Assembly: GCA_008360975.2 (NCBI GenBank)
Contig: CM039182.1
Coordinates: 32,475,566 to 32,539,565, forward strand
Source: Lichenostomus cassidix
Taxonomy: Eukaryota > Chordata > Aves > Passeriformes > Meliphagidae
DNA length: 64,000 nucleotides
Direction: 5' to 3'
Of the stretch, positions 20,889 to 33,500 are shown piece by piece. Made by a program: the position numbers and the translations under genes. Numbering within the stretch: the stretch's first letter is position 1; the number at the start of each line of letters is the position of its first letter. The notes beneath the pieces are model-generated. The model ran no database searches, was not told the origin of the DNA, and worked only from the letters and a program-made list of their open reading frames with translations.

Positions 20889-22315
20889 TAGCTTTTTTGT
20901 TATGGACACTCTGACTTTATAAATATTTTCATCTGGTGAAGTATGTCTTAATTAGCTGATTTTGAGAGCTACAACAATAGGGATATACAATAGCCACAAT
21001 GCTCCATCACTAGTAGACAAAATCACCTTATTTTTTGTTTTGTATCAGTGTCCTCAGAGGGACTAAGAATGCCTTCTCCATGTAAGCATTCTTCTGCTTA
21101 AACAATCCTTTTGGACCATGGAATGCTTGTTTATACTTATGTACAACTGAGACATTTTTCCCATTGAAATCAAGTGCTATTGGAGTTGTTGATGAGGTCC
21201 TAAGAGATGTTATGCATCAACAGGATCTATTGATATGCATAGTATTTATGCTCTAAATTGGACGTATTAATTTGCATTCAGAAGGGATGAGGCACATGCT
21301 TTTAAAACCCTGCCTATAAGTAAAATTTTTAGAAATGCCAAAGATGATGTTACATCTATATTTTAAGGCCAAATATCCAATGGTGGTTTTTAAAAAGGCA
21401 TCTGCCACTTCGCTGAACATAGTGAAAGCACTGGACTGTCCATGCATGTTCTGTCCCAGAAGGAGATTCAGGATGCACACTAAACATACCTTTAAAGTGC
21501 ATATTGAATTGGTTGCCAGATAGGCTGGTGAGCCAGGCTAACATTAGAAAAAAAGCATGTTGTGTTCGTCTTCCATTTGTTATTCCTAAATTCTTGAACT
21601 GATTTAAGTTAGTACTTAAAATGAGCCCCACATGGAGGAAATCTGATTGCTTGCCTTAGGTGCTCGCACTGAAAACTGGACCCTAGACATGTTATTTTGT
21701 AATTCAACACCAGAGCTGTAAAATGTCCATTCCATCACAGCATTGGCAGTGTCGTCCCAAGAGGCCATGTTTTATGCTGTGGGCAGCATGGATAATATGG
21801 ACTGTTAATCTGTTGACAGTATGTCACTGTCTCTGCTGCACAGTGAAGCTGAAGGGTTTGCAAGCAACCTCATTTTTTAATTAAGTTGGCTTTTTTTCAT
21901 GGGTGCATGCATGGAGTAATTTTTACCTTAGATTCTCTGAAACTGAGATCCTGAAAGCCTTAAGCAGCCTTCAGAGGGAAATCCCTTTGACAGAGCTGGA
22001 GGTGAAAAGGGAACAGTTTCTCTTAGATGAACTCCCCCAGGTGGAGAGGGTGTCAAAGATTCTGCTCATTTTTTATGTGGCAGGGAGACCATCAAATTGC
22101 TGAAATAGATGACAATGGTATCAGTAAGCTAATTAGGAGCTCCTGTGAGAAACGAATGTATTTTAATCAAGTGTACTGTTACCAAGTTACTGGCTTTTTT
22201 GTGTCACTTTCCCTTGCTGCTGTACACACTATTTACATTTTGTTCCTCTTTGTTTCTTTGAAGTGTGCAATCCCTCTGGCCCTGGCTGACAGCATAAGAA
22301 GTTGGGTTCAAAGAC
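20889..22315. other. NPVF upstream region
   Basis: About 1.4 kb between the duplicated promoter block and the first upstream CR1. It is the likely location of further NPVF regulatory sequence. Beyond short AT-rich motifs I see nothing specific. Confidence 0.5.
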
Positions 22316-22962
22316 CATAGAATCATAGATGGTATTGAGTTGGAAGGGACTGTAAAGATCATCTAGTTCCAAGCCCCCAGGCCATAGTCAGGGGTGTTTT
22401 CCACTAGACCACATTGCACTGAGCCCCATCCAAGCAGGCCATCCAATTCCAGGGATGGGACATTCGCAGCTTTTCTTGGCAACCTCTTCCAGTGCCTCAC
22501 CATCCTTATAGTGAAGAATGTATTCCTTACATCTAATCCAAATCCACTCTCTTTAAGTTTAAAGCTATTCCCCCTTTTCCTTTCACTACAGGCCCTTGCA
22601 AAAAGTCTCTTTCCAGCTTTCTTATAGGCTCCCTTTAGGTACTGGAAGGTGCTATGTGTTCTCCCTGGAGCCTTCTCTTCTCCAGGCTGAACAGCCCCAA
22701 GTCTCTCATCCCGTCTTCATAGGAAAGGTTCTCCAGCCCTCTGATCATCTTTGCTGCCCTCCTCTGGACCCACTCCAACAGGCTCATGTCCTTATTATGT
22801 CAGAGGGCCCAGAGCTGGATGCCGTAATTCAGGTGGGATCTCATGAGAGTGGAGTAGAGGGGCAAAGTCACCTTCCTCATCTTCTGGCCATACTTCTTTT
22901 GATGCTGCCCAGTTTACAGTTGGCTTTCTGAGCTTCAAGATCACTTTTCTAGCTCATTTGAT
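22316..22962 (-). mobile_element. CR1 LINE, 5'-truncated 3' end with ORF2 C-terminus remnant
   Basis: The left end, CATAGAATCATAGATGG, is the reverse complement of the CR1 terminus ATTCTATGATTCTATG, so the element is on the minus strand. Its minus-strand translation still shows the typical CR1 ORF2 tail, including [20 protein letters not shown] followed by [11 protein letters not shown], interrupted by stops elsewhere. It is about 650 bases, 5'-truncated as usual for CR1, and not able to move. It lies about 1.6 kb upstream of the NPVF promoter. Confidence 0.93.
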
Positions 22963-25900
22963 GGGAATAAGCACAGTTCTGTATTGTCTCAAGGGGCAGT
23001 GGCTCCCTTTGCATTCTCTGAGACTGTTCTACAAGATGTTTTAGAGTGGGATGTGGCAGATAGGGAGGGAAAAGGTACTGTACCAGTAGTGAGTCGTGAA
23101 GAGAGCTTGTAGTAGCATACATAAACCATGTATGCAGGAAGTAAGAATGCATGATGGTGCTTTCGTCCTCAGAGTGCCTTGGTATAAACCCTCATCTCAG
23201 AGTAGCTGACTTCTGTTTTTAAATAATATTCTTGGCAGGGAAATGGAATTTTGGGGATACTAAAATTTTTGTACTTGCAAATCTGAGCCAAATTCTTTGG
23301 AAAACAAAGGGAATAAAATGTCAGTGGAGAAGACCTCTAGAAGGAGCCCATGTCCTCTTAGTGCTCTGGCAGGTCAGGGGCAGCAATTGTCTCTTTTCAC
23401 TGAGAGCTGAATGTGGTTTTCTGACTCTCTGGAGCCTCATGTAAGGGGGCTTCAATCTGCAGGAATAGATGCATTTTCCAAGTTCCTTTTCTTTATAGGA
23501 ACAATAAAGACAACAAAGAATGCAGTTCATATTCTAATATCTATCTAATGTGGTTGTTTACCTCTGGGCCTTCCTTTTATCTCGCTGCTGGTTCATGAAC
23601 TTCTCTTGATGAATGATCTTGCAATTAACTCTGTGAGGATATTTGTCTTCTAAATTAAATTGTATTGGCAAGATCTAAAATCTCTCTCTTACATTGTTTG
23701 GCATAAATACGAATTCTGCTTTCCCTGGACAGAAAAAGATAAGGTATTGCTGTTGTCTAAGCCGAATCAGGTTTTCTTGACATTCAGCTTGTATCCTATG
23801 TATGCTGATTTCCTAATCTGCAGAAAGTGAAGTTTTCAGGTGTTTTGCAGGCCAGGCAGTCAGGGGGTTGTGCATCCTTGTACCTTCTAATGAATTAATT
23901 TGCCTTGGATGGCTCTACAGCAGGAGCTCCTTGGAAATTTCAAGTCAAGAAGTGACAGTGATTGCTCAGGATCTTACCAAAGGAAGGATTTGTCAGACCC
24001 TACTGCTCAAGTACTAGAATGAGTAACATGAGTGCTCTTCATCAGCGTGATCATGACTTCAGTAGCAGCATAAGCTGGCCCCTCTGACTTCCAACTGAGG
24101 CAGCTGAGGCATCCTGTTGTGATCTATTATTTATTTGCAGAGGGAAGATCCATGTGTTGGTGACTCATTGTGTTATAGAAGTGGGCTGTTTATCCTTTAA
24201 TTGCATCAGCTTGATTCACAAAGGGCACAATTAAGGTAAATGGAGGGGAAACGACTCTGGGTATTCAATTTTTGAGTTCTTAGCTTCTGGTCCTACATTT
24301 GTTTTGCCTTGCTGTATTACGTGACTCATCAGCCAAGTTATTCAGAGGACTTTAACATAACTGGACTTCTGTTTTGAAAATTCCCCAGCTCAGTAGGAAT
24401 GAGCCATGCCATCTGCATGTGAAACAAGCCTCACAGGCTGTGAAAAAAGTGTGTTCCCCCGGTGTATATTACAGACTAGAACAGGGTAGTGTTTGCATCT
24501 GTTTTTCCCTTCACTAGGTGTACGTAGGCACATTTTGGCACATAGGTAGGAGCAGTTTGGCTTAGTGATGTAACAGTAAGGTGGATCTGATCTGTGACAA
24601 GTTGATGGATATGTACTTAAAAAATTTGACATCAAAATATAATTCATAGTAATGGCAAAAGTAGCTCAATTTCATAGCAACTCCATGCAGTTATTTGATT
24701 CTAGTGAAAGAACAAGTTTTAATATTGCTCTTTTTTCATATGAGAATATACTGATAAATCCTTATCCATTATTAACAACATAGTGTGTGAAAATTGCATG
24801 TTATATGAGTCATGCCACCAATAAGCATCTGTGCATTTCCATAATGATAAATCATTCATAATATATTCATTTTGCCATTATGTATTATATGACCTATCCT
24901 ATGGCTCATTTTGAAGTAAGAAGATTTAAAAATATATAATTATTTTGTTGGCAAGCAATTCTATTCATTTTTCACCAATTCCTAGGGCATGCAGTTAGTT
25001 GTGTTGGCTTTGCTGTGTTGTGCTTCAGTTCTGGTGCAGAGTGCAAGGTATATTTGCCTGGAATATACATGACTCCAAGCAGATAGATATATCTCCACTT
25101 CACTCAGTACCCTGACACTGTATACAGATGGAGGCCTGGTGTCCCTCTCATACTGATAATAAATATTTCAGTGATCAGGGGAGCCAGTGAAGCTTGCATT
25201 TCCATAAATTATTGATTGGCTATTAAATGATAGCATGTATTCTCTGAGGTCCAGTAAGGATTAACCTTACTGTAGGATCTCTTTGTGAGCAGTGTCTCTA
25301 TCCTCTGTTTCTATGTGTGTTATTTCAGGGAGACTTGTCCCTGCAAAATTTAACTGAACTTGGCTTCTAAACTTGAAAGTTATCAAGAGTGACTGACAAA
25401 CACATGCACAGAGAAACAAATTTGCCTAATTTCATTAGAAAACCAATAATAAATCAGGAATGGCTCTGCTGAAATATCACAGGTATAAAGCCTCAACATC
25501 TGTAAATTTACTGTGGACACAGCTCAGCTTTTGGGGTTTTGCAGAAGAATAGGAAAACTTCACCATGAAAGCCCCTGTCTTTGTGTACTGTAGCTTGGTA
25601 TGGAAAAATAATATTTATGACATAGCCCTCTCTGATTTGCAGAATCAGACGTTTAGGTTTGAACCACATTTTCACCTACATGTATCTCTGAGCTTTCCTG
25701 TTAGCTGGGTAGTAGTAAACAAAGGACAAATGCATACAAATATCAAGGTACAAATAATTTTATTTTAAAGTTAACCCCCGTGAACCAGTCACCAGTGTTA
25801 GAAGGTGTTTTCCCCCTTGATTCCCTGAATCCAGACTATAGATGTGTAACTTCACAATTTTTTCCTTGAGCTTTTGGAGCAGCAGGACAGCATGAGAGAC

Positions 25901-27464
25901 AGGAAAACAATGAGAGGCTTGAGATATTATGGTAACAAGATGAAAACGACTTTGTCTTCCTAGTAAATAAGGTGTGGAAAATAATTCCAGATAAGGCAGG
26001 TTCTTCAATTATACATTTGTGTTAGTAATAAAATAAATATGTTTTCAGTAACATTTGGGAAATAAATAACTTCTTTTTTACTAACTACTCTGCAGAGTGT
26101 AATACCATACTTACCAATCTACTATAGCTCTTGCCCATTCTTGTCTATTAAAAATTAAACCCTTTCACTATACATTATTAAAAGTGCTTTGGTTGGCTGC
26201 AAATCAAGAAAGACTTCATAAAGTCTTACAAGAACGAGAAATCTGATTAAATCTAGAGTCCACAGGCAGCAATGGAAAGTGCATGAGAAAAAATACAACA
26301 TTAAATTATGCCTTAAAAACTCCTTCAGGACTTTAAAAAATCATTAGTAGATTTTATTCAAGTTAACTGTTAACCAAGGGACTTCTTATAGATTCATTAT
26401 TCCATGTTTTCCCTTCACTTTTTCAGTTTGGAACCTGTGTTAGTTATACATACAAATACCTTCCTTCCTTGTTCTCCCCTTTTTCAGAATGTTTTTTTCT
26501 TTTTTCTTAGAAATATTATGCTATTTTAATAGTTCCCCTGTGCCTTGCACATAAACACAGGAGTTTGAGGATTAAATGATATGTTAGCTGAATTGTGTGT
26601 TGCAGGGACTGATTTTCACTTTAGGAAAAAATGTAAGCAATTTAGGAGAGAAAAAAAATTAAGGGAAAACACCTATATTTCATGGAGTGAGAAAAGGCTG
26701 CAAGCACTTTATTAACAAAGCAGGAGAAGCAGGTCCAGTTTATTTGAGCAAGCTTCATGCCAGGGCCACCTCCAAGAAAGAGGATGAAGGGCTTCTTAGC
26801 TGGTTGAAATAGGGCTTGGGAAGAGAGGTACCAACTTGATGGAAAACAGACAAGATTAACAGTGCAGACAGTTGTCCAGTTATTGTGGATTTTGTGTGAC
26901 TTTCTTTGACACTTGGTACTGGATATTGCTGGACAGCTTGGCTGCTTTAGCACTGAAATTTTTATGGTTTTGTGAAAAAAAAAAAATCACTTTTCTCCCC
27001 TACTTCCCCTCCGTCTTGATTTGTTTTTATTGTAACTGTGCTTCCCTGTTCATCTGAAATACAGAGGACAGATTCTTGTGAAGATCTGATCCCTAAAGTG
27101 TGACTATGGGATCAGAAGGTTTCTAATGGGAAGACTGGGAATGATAAGGTACAAGTCAGTACTGGAAATGGTGCACTGGCTGTTCTGCAGCTCATCTGTG
27201 ATATCTCAGGGCAGTTCAATGAGGAAAGCTCATCAAGAAATAGATTAGGAAAAAAAAGGTACTGAGAGGACAAATCTATTACCTGAATACAGGATGAGAC
27301 CTGCCATTTTCAAATAAAAGGATCTAGAGGAATACACCAGGATTACTCAGGTTTAATTGCTGTGCTAGTCTGGGGCCCATGTATACTGAAACAGCTGTGT
27401 TCAATATCACTATGTTTTGAATGAGAACACTTCAAAACTGTTGCACAGGGGTGCTCAATTTAAT
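22963..27464. other. Intergenic, no gene seen
   Basis: Unique-looking AT-rich sequence with no repeats of note apart from short A-runs (for example 26975-26986). All reading frames are short and without domains. Confidence 0.55.
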
Positions 27465-27591
27465 ATAGAATCATAGAATCTGATGAGTTGAAAAGGACCC
27501 ATCAGGATGACCGAATCCAACTCCTGGCCCTGTGCAGGACACACTAAGAGTCACACCATGTGCCTGAGAGCATTGTCTAAACCTTTATGAG
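27465..27591 (-). mobile_element. CR1 LINE 3' fragment (second subfamily)
   Basis: ATAGAATCATAGAATCTGAT opens the fragment, followed by AAAAGGACCCATCAGGATGA, CCAACTCCTGGCCCTG and TGCCTGAGAGCATTGTCTAA. This is a CR1 3' variant different from the 22316 and 44526 copies and the same type as the fragment at 1966, in the opposite orientation. Confidence 0.85.
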
Positions 27592-30500
27592 AAAAAACAT
27601 TTATTGGTCCTTCTAGGAGTTATCAGTAGTCTCTAGCATTTCTGGGATGGGCTGGCAATAGCCTGACAATGGCCTGGAAGTGTCACTCTTTAATTCTTGA
27701 CGTATTAGCTTGGGCATCAGGAACTTTTAATAGAAATCCTTATCAAATGCCAAGTCAGTTCATTTGCTACTCAGTACCCTGAACCCTGCAATGATTTTCT
27801 TAAAAGACAAAATCAAGGAGTTTTAGTCCTGACAGGAAAGGAGTTCTGGTGGCAGCTGCTGCATTGTAAGGGAAGTGCTAGGAACAATGAGAACTGTGTG
27901 TGGTGCCAGGGCAGTAAAAGAATAAGAGGCAGAAAGCACAGGAAGAGAAGAGTAAACCTGGACAGCCTGTGCAGGATGTCGATCCAAAGATTTGTTCCTT
28001 GCTCCTGAGTATAAGAACAAGTAATTTTGAATTATAGGGCTGTAATTCCATTGCTGCATTGTGGTGACTGTATAAGGCCACTTGAGCTCTGCTCTTATAG
28101 TTTATGATTTCACCACAATCCCCTGGTGGATTTACAGCCCTGTAATGTTTTACAGTAGTGAGGTGCTTATTTTTCTGTTTACAACAGTTCATCACTGGAG
28201 AAACTGGTAACAGTCACCTAGTCCTATCATATACTCCCTTAAACTCTTGCATTTGTTTTTGAATAAAAAATTAAAATTGTTCTTTAGAAGCAGGCTGACA
28301 GGCTGGGCACAGAGGAGGGAAGCTCCTATTCTGCCTCTCTATCTCTTTAAAGATTGTTTAATTTAGCAACTGTTTGTCTAGATGCAGGAGAAGGTAATTA
28401 CTATGAATTTCACATCTCTGTATGACAAACAGCTGTAAGATTCCTACTTTCACATATTTTCTCTTCTCTTTCTGGCCCTCCTGCTGTATAGTAATTTCTC
28501 AATTAAAGTTCATCTCACCACCCCTTGCACAGGATGTCACCATAATAGAAGGCTGAGGAGAGGTCAGTGTGGAACACCACAGGTGGATTCCAGGGCTGAG
28601 GAAAAACAGGACTTGGTCTTGATCCCACCCTAACATCATGTCATGGATTTTGGTTCAGAACAGATGGACGTATCCATTAATTTGATTAGTTGTGAGTGTG
28701 GTAGGGAGGTAATCACAGCAAAAGGGGATGAGCACAGTAGGCAGGTAATTTAAGTGTCATATGCTTGTCTGCTGTAGCGTCACAGCTATATTCTGCTCCA
28801 CAGGTAATGGTGCCAATTACTTAGTGCACATAAATAAATAGAAGCATTTAACAATCAGTTCAGTCAGCCAATCTACCCATTGTACCCTGAGTACTGAGAG
28901 ACAAGGCATCACAGGCTTGGCAACAGTTCCGGGGAGCTGCTTAGGAGAGTTAACTGTTTGAATAGAGAGGTAGGGGATACCCAGAAGCTTTTGATTTTGA
29001 TGGAAGTACTGACCTTGGCATTTAGAAAAACTCAGTGTCTCTATTAACATCTTTCTCTACAACTTGTAGTGATTTTATGGTCATGCAGGTCAAAAAGCAT
29101 GTCTATGCCTGAAAGGAGCATGCACATGCACTGTCTCCACATGCAGACTAATGGGTGTATAATAGATGTGTCTGCAGGACTGTGATTTTAGATGAATACA
29201 AATTATTGAATTCATTATTCATTACAAACACTGAAACACCTCTAATTCTAAGAAAATTACCATTGTAAGTCATAGGTTCAGTTACATGTGGGGACTTCCT
29301 TGTTTCTTTCTGTTGTAAACAACAAAGTGCTGGATGTGACACGTAATAATAATTCTTTTTCTTGAGTCTGGGATGTGAAGAAGTATACTGAGAAGTATAT
29401 CTTGATATCTGCTTTTTCAAGACCCCTACGATTTGACATTTGCTTTGAGAAAAAGCTCACACATCCATCTCCTTGACATTGACTCTACTGATTTTGAACA
29501 TAAGTTGGTATTTTCAGGGCATATTTTTAATAAAACTATAGATAAAAACCTAAGATACCTAGACATTAACAAGTGGGCTGCAGCTGGTGCCCTCCAAGCA
29601 CTGGTTTCTGCAATATGTGTTTCAATTTCAGGTGAGGCATTTTCAGTCAGATTTTAGTACACTCTTTCCTAGGTTAGGAGATGGTAGTTCCTAAAACAGC
29701 TCCATGCCTTCTATATTTTGCTTATTTGTAGACGTTGGTTATCGTTATAATATCTAAATTAGGCTCTTACACAGTTTGGCCACATTGTTCCTTTGGGCAC
29801 ACACTGCTGTGTGCAAATAAAGGGAAAGCGAAAAGCCAAAGTATTTATTCAGTAGTGTTTCCATTTAACCACATGGGGGCATGAGATATTTATTTAAGAG
29901 AGCTTTTTAGGCATATGAGTGGAAAATAAAAGGAAAGGAAGCCTTTTCTGGTAAACTGGTACCAGAATTGTCAAAAGCTTTTACATATCTTTGCAATCAA
30001 AATACTTAATAAACAGTTACTGCAAATGACATTAACCTAAAATATAGTAGCAAATAAAAATACAGCATGGACAGGAAAGACTATAAAACAGATTTTAAAT
30101 ACTCCCATTGTTAAGCTGGCCTCTAAATATATTTTGATGATGCTATTTTGGTGCCTCTGTGAACAAAATCTGAAATCTTCCATATAACACTGCATGTCTG
30201 ACTTAACTAACCTGAATATTTATATTAAATGAGAAGGAGCCTGCTCTGAGATACAGCAACCTACATCTGGAGTAAATCCATTTCATTAATTGCCTAGATG
30301 ACATTAATTTTTGTCATTCACTTGCAAGATGAGTACTATGCTCTATACATTATGGCCCAGATTCAGCAAAGCACATAAAATCATAGCTAATGATGTTAAG
30401 TGCTTGAATAGTTCTTTTTTGAGCACATGCCTTAAGCTGAGTATGTATTGAAGTGAATTCCAACACAGAGAAAGTAGCACAATCAAACATTTAATTAGTT

Positions 30501-33500
30501 TTAAAATGGAATTCAAAATGCAATGCAATTCTTTGCACTTTACATTGAAAAAAAAATGCATGCTTTGAGATTCTCTTGGGACAGAGATGACTAAACCTAT
30601 TTATCCACTTTGGTTTCCGAAGGGAATGAATGCTCATTGTTTTCTGCTGTTTTTCTCCCCTAAATTTATAAATTTATTTTGCTCAGTCAACTGGTTTGTT
30701 TACAGCAGAATATTTATATGACTATTTCCAAGTATTTTTTTTATATAGATTTTTTAATTTATAAGCTAATTCACATATTTTATTGGTATTTAAACCTGGA
30801 ATATTTTTTGCTTCTGATCCTGTACTTTTAAAGCAAAAATGAGCAGCAGTAACACCATATAAGCAAGTGCTCACAGTACTTGAAAGCTTGTTTCTTCTCA
30901 AAATATGTGGAAAATCGGGATTTTGTTCTGCACATTTCTGATCCAGATATTTAATGCTCCCACAGCTCAGAGGAGCCATAAATCTAGGTCTCATATTTTG
31001 AGCCATTTTGTGCTTTCCATTCTGCAGTATTCAGCATGTGCCTTTGACCTACTGATGTCTGTCTAAACAAGATTGCTGCACACAGGTGAATTCAAAGTCT
31101 GAGAAGGAATGCTGTCTTCCTTTCCTCTCAGAGAGAAGCAACTGAGAAAAGGACCTCTGAATTGAATCCATACTTCACCAAAACTTGAAGTACTGTTTTC
31201 TTTAGCTTTTGGCATAAACCCATTTTTGTGGAAAATATATTTCTACAGAAAGTCTAAATATTGCCCAGCATCAGCAGACAGAGACAAAACTATTTCTGAA
31301 CATAATGTAGTTTGTACAGCACAGCAGAACTTGTTCAAGCAGGCTACAGATGTTGGGTACTTTTTACTAAGCTGTAAAAACTTATGTCAATGCCTAGGCT
31401 TGGATCCATTCAGTTTGCTCCAACAGTTTAATTTTGACATCTTGCATTTTTAAGTGCTCTACAAAAGCTTGCCTGAAAATCCTTCCCAACAGATACTGAA
31501 ATAACTTGAGCCTGCTGATCCACTTGTATAACAAAGAAGCTCGTATGTCTTTTGACTTGCATTCTCAGAGTTAAAACACAAGCATAAGAGAGGAATTGTG
31601 ACAAGCTGAGGATGAGTCCATATTGCATCCTTATCCTGGTAAAATGCCCACTGACACTAACTGTGCACTTTCTATCCCCAAAACAGTCTATAGTAGGTTT
31701 GACTGCGTTTTTTTTATGTTTGCTAAAATGTCTGTTCCCTGCTGGCAATGAAGCACTCGTGTATATTAATCTCTGAAGCTATCAGCTCATCTCTATGCTC
31801 TCTAAAATGAATGAGGCAATGAACATGGTGTCAGATACTGTTTTCCAGTAAGCTTTTCCGATCCACTAATGCATCAAATATATTTGAATTTACTATTCAC
31901 ATAACTTTTAATGGAACACTATTAAGTCAATTTGGTTGATAACCACTGTAACCTTTTTAGTAAGTTACAGCACAGTGAGGTCACTATTCCTGGATGTGGT
32001 TTGCTGTATCATGCACTACGTGCTGATGCTATGATATCCTTGTATGCAGCTGGAGAGCGCAGTTTGTTTGTTTTATTTGTGGGATTTTTTAAAGATTGCT
32101 TGTTTTTAAATCAAGAACTGATTAGAGAGAATGATTTAATACTGCTTTTCCTCAAAAGCAATGTAGTCTTGGGACATGATCAAACAGTCCCTCTAGGCTG
32201 GCTACCACCTCCCTGACTTCATGTTGTTTTTAGATGAAACATCTGACACATTCTCCAGCTGGGATGTTATTTTGTTCTTCTTGACAAAGCAATTCAAAAT
32301 TCACTGAAAAACAAGCTGAATGGAAGAGAATTTTTTTTCCCATACACATCTGTAGCTTTCTTTCAAAGCTGATGTGATCTTTCATCTGGACAAGAAAGGC
32401 TTTAATCCAAACTCTAAGATCCCAGTATCTCCCAGTTAATTGGTGTTAGTGAGGTAGGCTTGACAGTCCCTAACGCAGTCTGTGGAACTCTTTACTGTGT
32501 TAAGACCTGTCTATTGTGGCTCAGTCAGCTCAAAGACATCAGCTTTCTCTTGTTTGACTTCTGTCCCACTGGGGATGGTTACAGGTTTTATGTGCTTTCA
32601 TTATTTTCTCTTGTAAAACCACTGAATGCCAACAAAGCAAAACACTTGTGAAACTGAACAAAAACAATGTCTTACAGACATTCCTGTAACCTTTGGTTTT
32701 TACACAAACTCACAAATAAGAGAGGACAAGAGGGAGATCGCATTAAAAATTGAGCTCTTCATTTTTTAATAACTTGCTTGCTTTTGGGGGTGATCATGTC
32801 TGTTTTCCTGTAATATATTTGTTAATTGAAACAAGAGAAGATAGAAGTTCCTACCATGTGTATATGAGTTGTGCACTGTGCATAATAAAGTATTCTCTAA
32901 AGAAAAATGCTCATTTTAAAATCCAAATTTTAGTGTGATTAATTTAAACAAAATCTGTGCCCCTCCTTCATGGTAGGACACAGCAGAATAAAGAAAATCT
33001 CATCTTCTCCACTGTGTAGCATTTGGCATTGAGGGTAATAACTTGGCAAAGATATCTTACTGTATGGGGTTTTTCACAAGCTCCTGTGTTAACGTGGACT
33101 CTACAAAGTGAGTAGACCCAGCCCTCACAGCCACACTATTATTGGAATTAGAGAGGTGACAGGAAAGAAATGCATAAAATAATTTCCTTTTCTGGTTCAG
33201 GGGCTCTACAAAAACCCCTGTAACTTCTCCCTCAGGATAAACTGCAACTCCATGTTCCCATACTTAGATTTCAAGAAATATTACATCTGAAAAGCAAAAG
33301 AACAATAATAATTACACTAACAGAGCACTAATACCTAAAGAGCACTTAGAATTTCCTGGGTGGATAGTCCAGGTTTCTACAGCTGAAAAACTCGATGCTT
33401 TTTTATTAATTGTTTTTTCAATGGAACTAATCACTTTTTCTCTCAGACAGTCTAACAATTACAATTATCCAGTTAAACTTCATATTTGAAAAAAATATGT

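Noticed and set aside
21903..22103. 66-codon frame containing a charged helical-looking segment (LQREIPLTELEVKREQF)
   Set aside because: Too short, with no homology I recognise and no splice signals that extend it; left unannotated.
22596..22931. 111-codon plus-strand frame
   Set aside because: It is the antisense of a CR1 ORF2 tail.
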